From Calliopsis andreniformis (lineage: Eukaryota > Arthropoda > Insecta > Hymenoptera > Andrenidae), in NCBI RefSeq assembly GCF_051401765.1, contig NW_027480422.1:10310001-10374000 (forward strand): 64,000 nt of DNA, given 5' to 3'. Both the position numbers and the translations under genes were made by a program. How positions within the stretch are numbered: position 1 is the stretch's first letter; each line of letters starts with the position of its first letter. Below, piece by piece: positions 1 to 12,300 of the stretch. The notes under the pieces were generated by a model. That model searched no databases. It was not told the origin of the DNA and saw nothing but the letters and a program-made list of their open reading frames with translations.

Positions 1-2231
1 TGGTGGAGCACCGCCCTGTAGTGAAGCCTAGGTTGCCCGGAACGTAGAATTGACCATCGCTTTCACACTGGTCTCAATTATTCGATTTATACAATGGAAA
101 AACTGTTCTATTTATTTTGTATTTTATGCTTCGGGCGTTGACTTCTATGGCCCTAACTATTCGATCTGGTGGATCAACGCCCTAGAGTGAAGCCTAGGTT
201 TCCCGGAACGTAGAAATGACCATTACCTTCACACTGTTTGCGATTATTCATTTCATACGATGGTAAAACGGTTGTATTTGTTTTGTATTTTATGCTTCTG
301 GCATTGACTTCTAAGGCCCTAGCTATTCCATCTGGTGGAGCAACGACCTAGAGTGGAGCCTAGGTCGCCCGAAACGTGGAAATGACCATTACTTTCACTC
401 TGGTTGCAATTATTCCAGCTATACGATGGACAAACTGTTGGATTTTGGTTGTACTTTATACTTCTGGCGTTGACTTCTAAGGCCCTATGTTTTCGATCTG
501 GTGTAGCAATGCCTCAGAGTTAAGTCTAGGATGCCCGCAACGTAGAAATGTCTATTACTTTCACACTGGTTGCAATTATCCGTTTTATACGATGGAATAA
601 CTGTTGTACATATGTCGTATTTTATGCTTCTGGCGTTGACTTCTTAGGCCCTAACTATTCGATCAGGTGGAGTAACGCCCTAGAGTGAAGCCTAGGTTGC
701 CCGGAACGTAGAAATGACCATGTCTTTCACACTGGTTGCAATTATTCCTGTTACACGATGGAAAAACTGTTGTACTTATATTATATTTTATGCTTCAGGC
801 GTTGACTTCTAAGGGCGTAGCTATTCGATGTGGTGGAGAAACGCCCTAGAGTGAAGCCCAGGTTGCCCGGAAAGTAGAAATGACCATTACCTCCACACTG
901 TTTGCAATTATTCATTATATACAATGGAAAAACTGTTGTATTTATATTGTTTTTTATAGTTATGGCGTTGACTTCTAAGGCCGTAGCTATTCGATGTGGT
1001 GGAGCAATGCCCTAGAGTGATGCCTAGGATGCCCGCAACGTAGAAATGACCATATTTTTCACACTGTTTGCAATTATTCCTGTTATACGATTGAAAAACT
1101 GTTGTATTTATATTGTATTTTATGCTTCTGGCGTTGACTTCTAAGGCCGCAGCTATTCGATGTGGTGGAGCAACGCCCTAGAGTGAAGCCTAGGTTGCCC
1201 GGAACGTAGAAATGACCATACCTTTCACACTGGTTGCAATTATTCCTGTTATACAATGGAAAAACTGTTGTATTTATATTGTATTTTATGCTTCTGGCGT
1301 TGACTTCCTGGGCCCTAGCTATTCTACGTGGAGGAGCAACGCCCTAGAGTGAAGCCTAGGTTGCCCGGAATGCAGAAATGACCATCACTTTCACACTGGT
1401 GGCAATTATTCCTGTTATACGATGGAAAAACTGTTGGATTTTTAATGTACTTTATGCTTCTGGCGTTGACTTCTAAGGCCCTATGTATTCGGTCTGGTGG
1501 AGCAATGCCTCAGTGTTAAGTCTAGGATGCCCGGAACGTAGAAATGTCCGTTACTTTCACACTGGTTGCAATTACTCATTTTATGCGATGGAAAAACTGT
1601 TGTACATATATCGTATTTTATGCTTCTGGCATTGACTTCTTAGGCCCTAACTATTCGATCTGGTGGATCAACGCCCAGGGGTGAAGCCTAGGTTGCGCGA
1701 AATGTAGAAATGACCATAACTTTCACACTGGTTTCAATTGTTCGTTTTATACAATGGAAATACTGTTCTATTTATTTTGTACTTTATGCTTCGGGCGTTG
1801 ACTTCTAAGGCCCCAACTATTCGATCTGGTGCAGCAACGCCCTACAGTTAAGCCTAGGTTCCCCGGAATGTAGAAATGACCATTACCTTCACACTGTTTG
1901 CGATTATTCATTTTATACGACGGAAAAGCTGTTGTATCTATTTTGTATTTTATGCTTCTGGCGCTGATTTCTTAGGTCCTAACTATTGGATCTGGTGGAC
2001 CAACGCCCAGGGGTGAAGCCTAGGTTGCGCGGAACGTAGAAATGACCATAGCTTTCACACTGGTTTCAATTATTCGATTTATACAATGGAAAAACTGTTC
2101 TATTTATTTTGTATTTTATGCTTCGGGCGTTGACTTCTATGGCCCTAACTATTCGATCTGGTGGAGCAATGCCCTAGAGTGTAGCCTAGGTTGCCCGGAA
2201 TGTAGAAATGACCATCACTTTCATACTGGCT
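1..2231 (+). repeat. Diverged monomers with 12- and 2-monomer echoes
   Basis: About 13 monomers that differ from one another in many positions. Two older relationships are visible. Positions about 51-165 match about 2043-2157 at an offset of 1,992 bp, exactly 12 x 166, sharing the rare variants cttctatggcc and ttctatttattttg. Positions about 1669-1830 match about 2001-2162 at an offset of 332 bp, exactly two monomers, sharing cgcccaggggtgaagcc. No gene is supported here; the open frame at 2042-2299 lies across two monomers and reads the repeat. Confidence 0.85.
1163..1328 (+). repeat. Exemplar satellite monomer, 166 bp
   Basis: One unit, chosen to set the phase: it starts at tggtggagcaacgcc and the next unit starts at 1329, exactly 166 bp on. 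A hand-counted consensus of the array gives 43 A, 33 C, 36 G and 54 T. The first 50 bp are G+C-rich and well conserved, including a CCTAGG palindrome near unit position 28. Position 51-90 is the most variable part. Position 98-127 is A+T-rich, with an A run followed by spaced T runs. The last 30 bp vary between a few linked forms. Most copies are 164-167 bp long because of single-base indels. The choice of unit start is arbitrary. Confidence 0.95.
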
Positions 2232-3393
2232 GCAATTATTCTTGTTATACGATGGAAAAACTGTTGTATTTATTTTGTATTTTATGCCTCTGGCGTTGAC
2301 TCCTAAGGCCGTAGCTATTCGATGTGGTGGAGCAACGCCCTAGAGTGATGCCTAGGATGCCCACAACGTAGAAATGACCATATTTTTCACACAGTTTGCA
2401 ATTATTCCTGTTATACGATTGAAAAAGCTGTTGTATTTGTATTGTATTTTATGCTTCTGCCGTAGACTTCTTAGGCCCTAACTATTCGATCTGGTGGACA
2501 ACGCGCTAGAGAGAAGCCTAGATTGCCCGGAACGTAGAAATGACCATAACTATCAGACTGGTTGCAATTATTCGTTTTATACGATGGAAAGACTGTTGTA
2601 GATACATCGTATTTTATGCTTCTGGCGTTGACTTCTTAGGCCCTAACTATTCGCTCTGGTGGAACAACGCCCTAGAGTGATGCCTAGTTCGCCCGTATCG
2701 TAGAAATGACGATTACTTGCACACTGGATGCAATTATTCGTTTTATACGATGGGAAAACTGTTGTATTTATTTTGTATTTTATGCTTCTGGCATTGACTT
2801 CTTAGGCCCTAACTATTCGATCTGGTGGAGAAACGCCCTAGGGTGAAGTCTAGGTTGCCCGGAACGTAGAAATGACCATAACTAACAGACTGGTTGCAAT
2901 TATTCGTTTTATACGATGCATAGACTGTTGTATTTATATTGTATTTTATAGTTATGGCGTTGTCTTCTAGGGCCGTAGCTATTCTATGTGATTGAGGAAC
3001 GCCCCACAGTGTAGCCTAGGTTGCCCGGAACGTAGAAATGACCATTACTTCCACACTGTTTGCGATTATACGTATTATACAGTGGAACAGCTTTTGTATT
3101 TATATGGCATTTTATGCTTCTGGCATTGACTTCTAAGGCCCTAACTATTCGATGTGGTGGAGCAACGCCCTAGAGTGAAGCCTAGGTTGCCCGGAACGTA
3201 GAAATGACCAAGGCTTTCACACTGGTTGCAATTATTCCTGCTATACAAGGGAAAAACTGTTGTATTTATATTGTATTTTATGCTTCTGGCGTTGACTTCT
3301 TAGGCCCTAACTATTCGATCTGGTGGAGCATGGCCCTAGAGTGAAGCCTAGGTTGCCCGGAATGTAGAAATGACCAGCACTATCACACTGGTA
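2232..3393 (+). repeat. 7-monomer block, first copy (1,162 bp)
   Basis: This block recurs immediately downstream at an offset of 1,162-1,163 bp, that is 7 x 166, with one single-base difference in length (ggtggacaacgcg here, ggtggaacaacgcg in the second copy). Shared rare variants identify the pair: gcccacaacgtag, ctgccgtagacttc, gatgcatagactg and gtgattgaggaac. A few substitutions separate the copies, for example ccccacag near 3002 against ccctagag in the second copy. Confidence 0.88.
2570..2586 (+). other. CENP-B-box-like motif (one example of many)
   Basis: The sequence attcgttttatacgatg fits the mammalian CENP-B box core NTTCGNNNNANNCGGGN at 7 of 9 fixed positions: TTCG, the central A and the following CG are present, and the last two G are A and T. 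The same motif recurs in many monomers of the cgttttat type (for example near 3735, 4727 and 22317). It is lost in monomers that read cctgttat or cattttat there. A 7-of-9 match somewhere in a 166-bp unit on either strand is not improbable by chance, so this is a candidate only. Binding by a CENP-B-like protein is conjecture. Confidence 0.2.
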
Positions 3394-4598
3394 GCAATTA
3401 TTCTTGTTATACGATGGAAAAACTGTTGTATTTATTTTGTATTTTATGCCTCTGGCGTTGACTCCTAAGGCCGTAGCTATTCGATGTGGTGGAGCAACGC
3501 CCTAGAGTGATGCCTAGGATGCCCACAACGTAGAAATGACCATATTTTTCACACAGTTTGCAATTATTCCTGTTATACGATTGAAAAAGCTGTTGTATTT
3601 GTATTGTATTTTATGCTTCTGCCGTAGACTTCTTAGGCCCTAACTATTCGATCTGGTGGAACAACGCGCTAGAGAGAAGCCTAGATTGCCCGGAACGTAG
3701 AAATGACCATAACTATCAGACTGGTTGCAATTATTCGTTTTATACGATGGAAAGACTGTTGTAGATACATCGTATTTTATGCTTCTGGCGTTGACTTCTT
3801 AGGCCCTAACTATTCGCTCTGGTGGAACAACGCCCTAGAGTGATGCCTAGGTCGCCCGTATCGTAGAAATGACGATTACTTGCACACTGGATGCAATTAT
3901 TCGTTTTATACGATGGGAAAACTGTTGTATTTATTTTGTATTTTATGCTTCTGGCATTGACTTCTTAGGCCCTAACTATTCGATCTGGTGGAGAAACGCC
4001 CTAGGGTGAAGTCTAGGTTGCCCGGAACGTAGAAATGACCATAACTAACAGACTGGTTGCAATTATTCGTTTTATACGATGCATAGACTGTTGTATTTAT
4101 ATTGTATTTTATAGTTATGGCGTTGTCTTCTAGTGCCGTAGCTATTCTATGTGATTGAGGAACGCCCTAGAGTGAAGCCTAGGTTGCCCGGAACGTAGAA
4201 ATGACCATTACTTCCACACTGTTTGCGATTATACGTATTATACAGTGGAACAGCTGTTGTATTTATATGGCATTTTATGCTTCTGGCATTGACTTCTAAG
4301 GCCCTAACTATTCGATGTGGTGGAGCAACGCCCTAGAGTGAAGCCTAGGTTGCCCGGAACGTAGAAATGACCATAGCTTTCACACTGGTTGCAATTATTC
4401 CTGCTATACAAGGGAAAAACTGTTGTATTTATATTGTATTTTATGCTTCTGGCGTTGACTTCTTAGGCCCTAACTATTCGATCTGGTGGAGCATGGCCCT
4501 AGAGTGAAGCCTAGGTTGCCCGGAATGTAGAAATGACCAGCACTATCACACTGGTAGCAATTATTCTTGTTATACGATGGAAAAACTGTTGTATTTAT
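3394..4598 (+). repeat. 7-monomer block, second copy plus partial third start
   Basis: Tandem copy of 2232-3393. It follows directly and keeps monomer phase. The match runs slightly past one block length, to about 4598, where the sequence switches from tttattttg to tttatattg, so a few tens of bases of a third copy remain. The fit is that of a single unequal exchange of seven monomers. Confidence 0.87.
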
Positions 4599-5875
4599 AT
4601 TGTATTTTATGCTTCTGGCGTTGACTTCCTGGGCCCTAACTATTCGGTCAGGTGGAGCAACGCCCTAGGGTGAAGCCTAGGTTGCCCGGAACGTAGAAAT
4701 GACCATAACTCTCATACTGGTTGCAATTATTCGTTTTATACGATGGAAAAACTGTTGTATTAATTTTGGATTTGGTGCTTCTGGCGTTGACTTCTAAGGC
4801 CCTAACTATTCGATGTGGTTGAGCAACGCCCTAGAGTGAAGCCTAGATAGCCCGGAACGTAGAAATGACCATAACTTTCATACTGGTTGCAATTATTCGT
4901 TTTATACGATGGAAAAACTGTTGTATTTATATTGTATTTTATGCTTCAGCGTTGACTTCTTAGGCCCTAACTATTCGCTCTGGTGGAACAACGCCCTAGA
5001 GTGATGCCTATGTCGCCCGGATCGTAGAAATGACCATTACTTGCACACTGGATGCAATTATCGTTTTATACGATGGAAAAACTGTTGTATTTATTTTGTA
5101 TTTGGTGCTCCTGGCGTTGACTTCTTAGGCCCTAACTATTGGATCTGGTGGACCAACGCCCTAGAGTGAAGCCTAGGTTGCCCGGAATGCAGAAATGACC
5201 ATCACTTTCACACTGGTGGCAATTATTCCTGTTACACCATGGACAAACTGTTGGATTTTTAATGTACTTTATGCTTCTGGCGTTGACTTCTAAGGCCCTA
5301 TGTATTCGATCTGGTGGAGCAATGTCTCAGTGTTAAGTCTAGGATTCCCGGAACGTAGAAATGGCCGTTACTTTCGCACTGGTTGCAATTACTCATTTTA
5401 TGCGATGGAAAAACTGTTGTACATATATCGTATTTTATGCTTCTGGCATTGACTTCTTAGGCCCTAACTATTCGATCTGGTGGAGCAACGCCCTAGGGTG
5501 AAGTCTAGGTTGCCCGGAACGTAGAAATGACCATAACTATCAGACTGGTTGCAATTATTCGTTTTATACGATGTATAGACTGTTGTATTTATATTGTATT
5601 TTATAGTTATGGCGTTGTCTTCTAGGGCCGTAGCTATACGATGTGGTTGAGCAACGACCTAGAGTGAAGGCTAGGTTGCCCGGAACGTAGAAATGACCAT
5701 AACTTTCACACTGGTTGCCATTATTTCTGTTATACAATGGAAAAACTGTTGTATTTATATTGAATTTTGTGCTTCTGGCGTTGACTTCTTAGACCCTAAC
5801 TATTCGATCTGGTGGAGCAACGCACTAGAGTGAAGCCTAGGTGGCACGGAACGTAGAAATGAGCATAACTTTCAC
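4599..5875 (+). repeat. Mosaic monomers between duplicated blocks
   Basis: About eight monomers with no local tandem partner but with relatives elsewhere. Positions about 5150-5480 match about 14108-14440 (offset 8,958 bp, close to 54 monomers), sharing gttggatttttaatg and ggagcaatgtctcag. The shortened forms cttcagcgttgac (near 4945) and attatcgttttat (near 5057) return near 6440 and 6718. Nothing other than satellite is seen. Confidence 0.82.
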
Positions 5876-8800
5876 ACTGGTTTCAATTATTCGTTTTATA
5901 CAATGGAAAAACTGTTGTATTTATTTTGTATTTTATGCTTCGGGCGTTGACTTCTAAGGCCCTAACTATTCGATCTGGTGGTGCAACGCCCTAGAGTGAA
6001 GCCTAGGATGCCCGCAACGTAGAAATGACCATATTTTTCACACTGGCTGCAATTATTCTTGTTATACGATGGAAAAACTGTTGTATTTATTTTGTATTTT
6101 ATGCTTCAGGCGTTGACTTCTTGGGCCCTAACTATTCGCTCTGGTGGAACAACGCCCTAGTGTGAAGCCTAGGTTGCCCGGAACGTAGAAGTGACCATTA
6201 CCTTCACACTGTTTGCGATTATTCATTTTATACGATGGTAAAACTGTTGTACATATATCGTATTTTATGCTTCTGGCGTTGACTTCTTAGGCCCTAACTA
6301 TTCGCTCTGGTGGAACAACGCCCTAGAGTGATGCCTATGTCGCCCGGATCGTAGAAATGACCATAACTTTCATACTGGTTGCAATTATTCGTTTTATACG
6401 ATGGAAAAACTGTTGTATTTATATTGTATTTTATGCTTCAGCGTTGACTTCTTAGGCCCTAACTATTCGCTCTGGTGGTACAACGCCCTAGGGTGAAGCC
6501 TAGGTTGCCCTGAACGTAGAAATAACCATAACTTTCATACTGGTTGCAATTATTCGTTTTATACAATGTAAAAACTGTTGTATTTATATTGTATTTTATG
6601 CTTCAGGCGTTGACTTCTTAGGCCCTAACTATTCGATCTGGTGGAACAACGCCCTAGAGTGATGCCTATGTCGCCCGGATCGTAGAAATGACCATTACTT
6701 GCACACTGGATGCAATTATCGTTTTATACGATGGAAAAACTGTTGTATTTATTTTGTATTTGGTGCTCCTGGCGTTGACTTCTTAGGCCCTAACTATTGG
6801 ATCTGGTGGACCAACGCCCTAGAGTGAAGCCTAGGTTGCCCGGAACGTAGAAATGACCATTACTTCCACACTGTTTGCAATTATTCAAATTATACAGTGG
6901 AAAAACTGTTGTATTTATATAGTATTTTATGCTTCTGGCATTGACTTCTAAGGCCCTAACTATTCGATGTGGTGGAGCAACGCACTAGAGTGAAGCCTAG
7001 GTTGCCCGGAACGTAGAAATGACCATAACTTTCACACTGGTTGCAATTATTTCTGTTATACAAGGGAAAAACTGTTGTATTTTTATTGTATTTTATGCTT
7101 CTGGCGTTGACTTCTTAGGCCCTAACCATTCGATCTGGTGGAGCAGCGCCCTAGAGTGAAGCCTAGGTTGCCCGGAACGTAGAAATGACCATGTCTTTCA
7201 CACTGGTTGCAATTATTCCTGTTATACGATGGAAAAACTATTGTACTTATATTATATTTTATGCTTCAGGCGTTGACTTCTTAGGCCCTAACTATTCGAT
7301 CTGGTGGAGAAACGCCCTAGGGTGAAGTCTAGGTTGCCCGGAACGTAGAAATGACCATAACTATCAGACTGGTTGCAATTATTCGTTTTATACGATGTAT
7401 AGACTGTTGTATTTATATTGTATTTTATAGTTATGGCGTTGTCTTCTAGGGCCGTAGCTATTCGATGTGGTTCAGCAACGCCCTAGAGTGAAGCCTAGGT
7501 TGCCCGGAACGTAGAAATGACCATTACTTCCACACTGTTTGCAATTATACGTATTATACAGTGGAACAACTGTTGTATTTATATGGCATTTTATGCTTCT
7601 GGCATTGACGTCTAAGGCCCTAACTATTCGCTGTGGTGGAGCAACGCCCTAGAGTGTAGCCTAGGTTGCCCTGAACGTAGAAATGACCATAGCTTTCACA
7701 CTGGTTGCAATTATTCCTGTTATACAAGGGAAAAACTGTTGTATTTATATTGTATTTTATGCTTCTGGCCTTGACTTATTAGGCCCTAACTATTCGATCT
7801 GGTGGAGCAACGCCCTAGGGTGAAGCCTAGGTTGCCCTGAACGTAGAAATAACCATAACTTTCATAGTGGTTGCAATTATTCGTTTTATACAATGTAAAA
7901 ACTGTTGTATTTATATTGTATTTTATGCTTCAGGCGTTGACTTCTTAGGCCCTAACTATTCGCTCTGGTGGAACAACACCCTAGAGTGATGCCTAGGTCG
8001 CCCGGATCGTAGAAATGACCATTACTTGCACACTGGATGCAATTATCGTTTTATACGATGGAAAAACTGTTGTATTTATTTTGTATTTGGTGCTCCTGGC
8101 GTTGACTTCTTAGGCCCTAACTATTGGATCTGGTGGACCAACGCCCTAGAGTGAAGCCTAGGTTGCCCGGAACGTAGAAATGGCCATTACTTCCACACTG
8201 TTTGCAATTATTCATATTATACAGTGGAAAAACTGATGTATTTATATAGTATTTTATGCTTCTGGCATTGACTTCTAAGGCCCTAACTATTCGATGTGGT
8301 GGAGCAACGCCCTAGCGTGAAGCCTAGGTTGCCCGGAACGTATAAATGACCAAAGCTTTCCCACTGGTTGCAATTATTCCTGTTATACAATGGAAAAACT
8401 GTTGTATTTATATTGTTTTTTATAGTTATGGCGTTGACTTCTAAGGCCGTAGCTATTCGATGTGGTGGAGCAATGCCCTAGAGTGATGCATAGGATGCCC
8501 GCAACGTAGAAATGACCATATTTTTCACAGTGTTTGCAATTATTCCTGTTATACGATTGAAAAACTGTTGTATTTATATTGTATTTTATGCTTCTGGCGT
8601 TGACTTCTAAGGCCGCAGCTATTCGATGTGTTGGAGCAACGCCCTAGAGTGAAGCCTAGGTTGCCCTGAACGTAGAAATGACCATAGCTTTCACACTGGT
8701 TGCAATTATTCCTGTTATACAAGGGAAAAACTGTTGTATTTATATTGTATTTTATGCTTCTGGCCTTGACTTATTAGGCCCTAACTATTCTATCTGGAGG

Positions 8801-9358
8801 AGCAACGCCCTAGAGTGAAGCCTAGGTTGCCCGGAATGCAGAAATGACCATCACTTTCACACTGGTGGCAATTATTCCTGTTATACGATGGACAAACTGT
8901 TGGATTTTTAATGTACTTTATGCTTCTGGCGTTGACTTCTAAGGCCCCAACTATTCGATCTGGTGCAGCAACGCCCTAGAGTGAAGCCTAGGTTCCCCGG
9001 AATGTAGAAATGACCATTACCTTCACACTGTTTGCGATTATTCATTTTATACGACGGTAAAACTGTTGCACATATATCGTATTTTATGCTGCTGGCGTTG
9101 ACTTCTTAGGCCCTAACTATTCGATCAGGTGGAGCAACGCCCTAGGGTGAAGCCTAGGTTGCCCGGAACGTAGAAATGGCCATTGCATTCACACTGTTTG
9201 CAAATATACATTATATACGATGGAAAAGCTGCTGTATCTATTTTGTATTTTATGATTCTGACGCTGATTTCTTAGGTCCTAACTATTGGATCTGGTGGAG
9301 CAACACCCAGGGGTGAAGCCTAGGTTGCGCGGAACGTAGAAATAACCATACCTTTCAC
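5876..9358 (+). repeat. 21-monomer block, first copy (3,483 bp)
   Basis: The block recurs at an offset of 3,483 bp, three bases short of 21 x 166. The shortfall is explained by one-base deletions carried by both copies, such as attatcgttttat and cttcagcgttgac. The two copies are almost identical. The substitutions I noticed are few: gatgcatagg near 8482, ttcatagtgg near 7861 and acttcttagg near 8109, against gatgcctagg, ttcatactgg and acttctttgg. The left boundary is where 5821-5875 stops matching 9304-9358. Confidence 0.92.
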
Positions 9359-12300
9359 ACTGGTTTCAATTATTCGTTTTATACAATGGAAAAACTGTTC
9401 TATTTATTTTGTATTTTATGCTTCGGGCGTTGACTTCTAAGGCCCTAACTATTCGATCTGGTGGTGCAACGCCCTAGAGTGAAGCCTAGGATGCCCGCAA
9501 CGTAGAAATGACCATATTTTTCACACTGGCTGCAATTATTCTTGTTATACGATGGAAAAACTGTTGTATTTATTTTGTATTTTATGCTTCAGGCGTTGAC
9601 TTCTTGGGCCCTAACTATTCGCTCTGGTGGAACAACGCCCTAGTGTGAAGCCTAGGTTGCCCGGAACGTAGAAGTGACCATTACCTTCACACTGTTTGCG
9701 ATTATTCATTTTATACGATGGTAAAACTGTTGTACATATATCGTATTTTATGCTTCTGGCGTTGACTTCTTAGGCCCTAACTATTCGCTCTGGTGGAACA
9801 ACGCCCTAGAGTGATGCCTATGTCGCCCGGATCGTAGAAATGACCATAACTTTCATACTGGTTGCAATTATTCGTTTTATACGATGGAAAAACTGTTGTA
9901 TTTATATTGTATTTTATGCTTCAGCGTTGACTTCTTAGGCCCTAACTATTCGCTCTGGTGGTACAACGCCCTAGGGTGAAGCCTAGGTTGCCCTGAACGT
10001 AGAAATAACCATAACTTTCATACTGGTTGCAATTATTCGTTTTATACAATGTAAAAACTGTTGTATTTATATTGTATTTTATGCTTCAGGCGTTGACTTC
10101 TTAGGCCCTAACTATTCGATCTGGTGGAACAACGCCCTAGAGTGATGCCTATGTCGCCCGGATCGTAGAAATGACCATTACTTGCACACTGGATGCAATT
10201 ATCGTTTTATACGATGGAAAAACTGTTGTATTTATTTTGTATTTGGTGCTCCTGGCGTTGACTTCTTAGGCCCTAACTATTGGATCTGGTGGACCAACGC
10301 CCTAGAGTGAAGCCTAGGTTGCCCGGAACGTAGAAATGACCATTACTTCCACACTGTTTGCAATTATTCAAATTATACAGTGGAAAAACTGTTGTATTTA
10401 TATAGTATTTTATGCTTCTGGCATTGACTTCTAAGGCCCTAACTATTCGATGTGGTGGAGCAACGCACTAGAGTGAAGCCTAGGTTGCCCGGAACGTAGA
10501 AATGACCATAACTTTCACACTGGTTGCAATTATTTCTGTTATACAAGGGAAAAACTGTTGTATTTTTATTGTATTTTATGCTTCTGGCGTTGACTTCTTA
10601 GGCCCTAACCATTCGATCTGGTGGAGCAGCGCCCTAGAGTGAAGCCTAGGTTGCCCGGAACGTAGAAATGACCATGTCTTTCACACTGGTTGCAATTATT
10701 CCTGTTATACGATGGAAAAACTATTGTACTTATATTATATTTTATGCTTCAGGCGTTGACTTCTTAGGCCCTAACTATTCGATCTGGTGGAGAAACGCCC
10801 TAGGGTGAAGTCTAGGTTGCCCGGAACGTAGAAATGACCATAACTATCAGACTGGTTGCAATTATTCGTTTTATACGATGTATAGACTGTTGTATTTATA
10901 TTGTATTTTATAGTTATGGCGTTGTCTTCTAGGGCCGTAGCTATTCGATGTGGTTCAGCAACGCCCTAGAGTGAAGCCTAGGTTGCCCGGAACGTAGAAA
11001 TGACCATTACTTCCACACTGTTTGCAATTATACGTATTATACAGTGGAACAACTGTTGTATTTATATGGCATTTTATGCTTCTGGCATTGACGTCTAAGG
11101 CCCTAACTATTCGCTGTGGTGGAGCAACGCCCTAGAGTGTAGCCTAGGTTGCCCTGAACGTAGAAATGACCATAGCTTTCACACTGGTTGCAATTATTCC
11201 TGTTATACAAGGGAAAAACTGTTGTATTTATATTGTATTTTATGCTTCTGGCCTTGACTTATTAGGCCCTAACTATTCGATCTGGTGGAGCAACGCCCTA
11301 GGGTGAAGCCTAGGTTGCCCTGAACGTAGAAATAACCATAACTTTCATACTGGTTGCAATTATTCGTTTTATACAATGTAAAAACTGTTGTATTTATATT
11401 GTATTTTATGCTTCAGGCGTTGACTTCTTAGGCCCTAACTATTCGCTCTGGTGGAACAACACCCTAGAGTGATGCCTAGGTCGCCCGGATCGTAGAAATG
11501 ACCATTACTTGCACACTGGATGCAATTATCGTTTTATACGATGGAAAAACTGTTGTATTTATTTTGTATTTGGTGCTCCTGGCGTTGACTTCTTTGGCCC
11601 TAACTATTGGATCTGGTGGACCAACGCCCTAGAGTGAAGCCTAGGTTGCCCGGAACGTAGAAATGGCCATTACTTCCACACTGTTTGCAATTATTCATAT
11701 TATACAGTGGAAAAACTGATGTATTTATATAGTATTTTATGCTTCTGGCATTGACTTCTAAGGCCCTAACTATTCGATGTGGTGGAGCAACGCCCTAGCG
11801 TGAAGCCTAGGTTGCCCGGAACGTATAAATGACCAAAGCTTTCCCACTGGTTGCAATTATTCCTGTTATACAATGGAAAAACTGTTGTATTTATATTGTT
11901 TTTTATAGTTATGGCGTTGACTTCTAAGGCCGTAGCTATTCGATGTGGTGGAGCAATGCCCTAGAGTGATGCCTAGGATGCCCGCAACGTAGAAATGACC
12001 ATATTTTTCACAGTGTTTGCAATTATTCCTGTTATACGATTGAAAAACTGTTGTATTTATATTGTATTTTATGCTTCTGGCGTTGACTTCTAAGGCCGCA
12101 GCTATTCGATGTGTTGGAGCAACGCCCTAGAGTGAAGCCTAGGTTGCCCTGAACGTAGAAATGACCATAGCTTTCACACTGGTTGCAATTATTCCTGTTA
12201 TACAAGGGAAAAACTGTTGTATTTATATTGTATTTTATGCTTCTGGCCTTGACTTATTAGGCCCTAACTATTCTATCTGGAGGAGCAACGCCCTAGAGTG

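Noticed and set aside
1163..1328. Promoter or TATA element in the A+T-rich part (tttatattgtattttat)
   Set aside because: TATA-like strings are expected in an A+T-rich tract repeated hundreds of times, and no other promoter element or transcript evidence is visible.
2042..2299. Open frame of 85 codons on the plus strand, and its relatives at 47996-48241, 48473-48751, 50653-50898, 51130-51408, 53310-53555, 53787-54065, 55634-55891, 56630-56893, 57126-57383, 58951-59208, 59613-59870, 60609-60866 and 62931-63188
   Set aside because: All begin at the conserved atgacca of a monomer (some slightly upstream) and cross about one and a half monomers. They are similar only because the repeat is similar. 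The monomer length breaks frame, most copies have a stop, and no start context, splice signal or known domain is visible.
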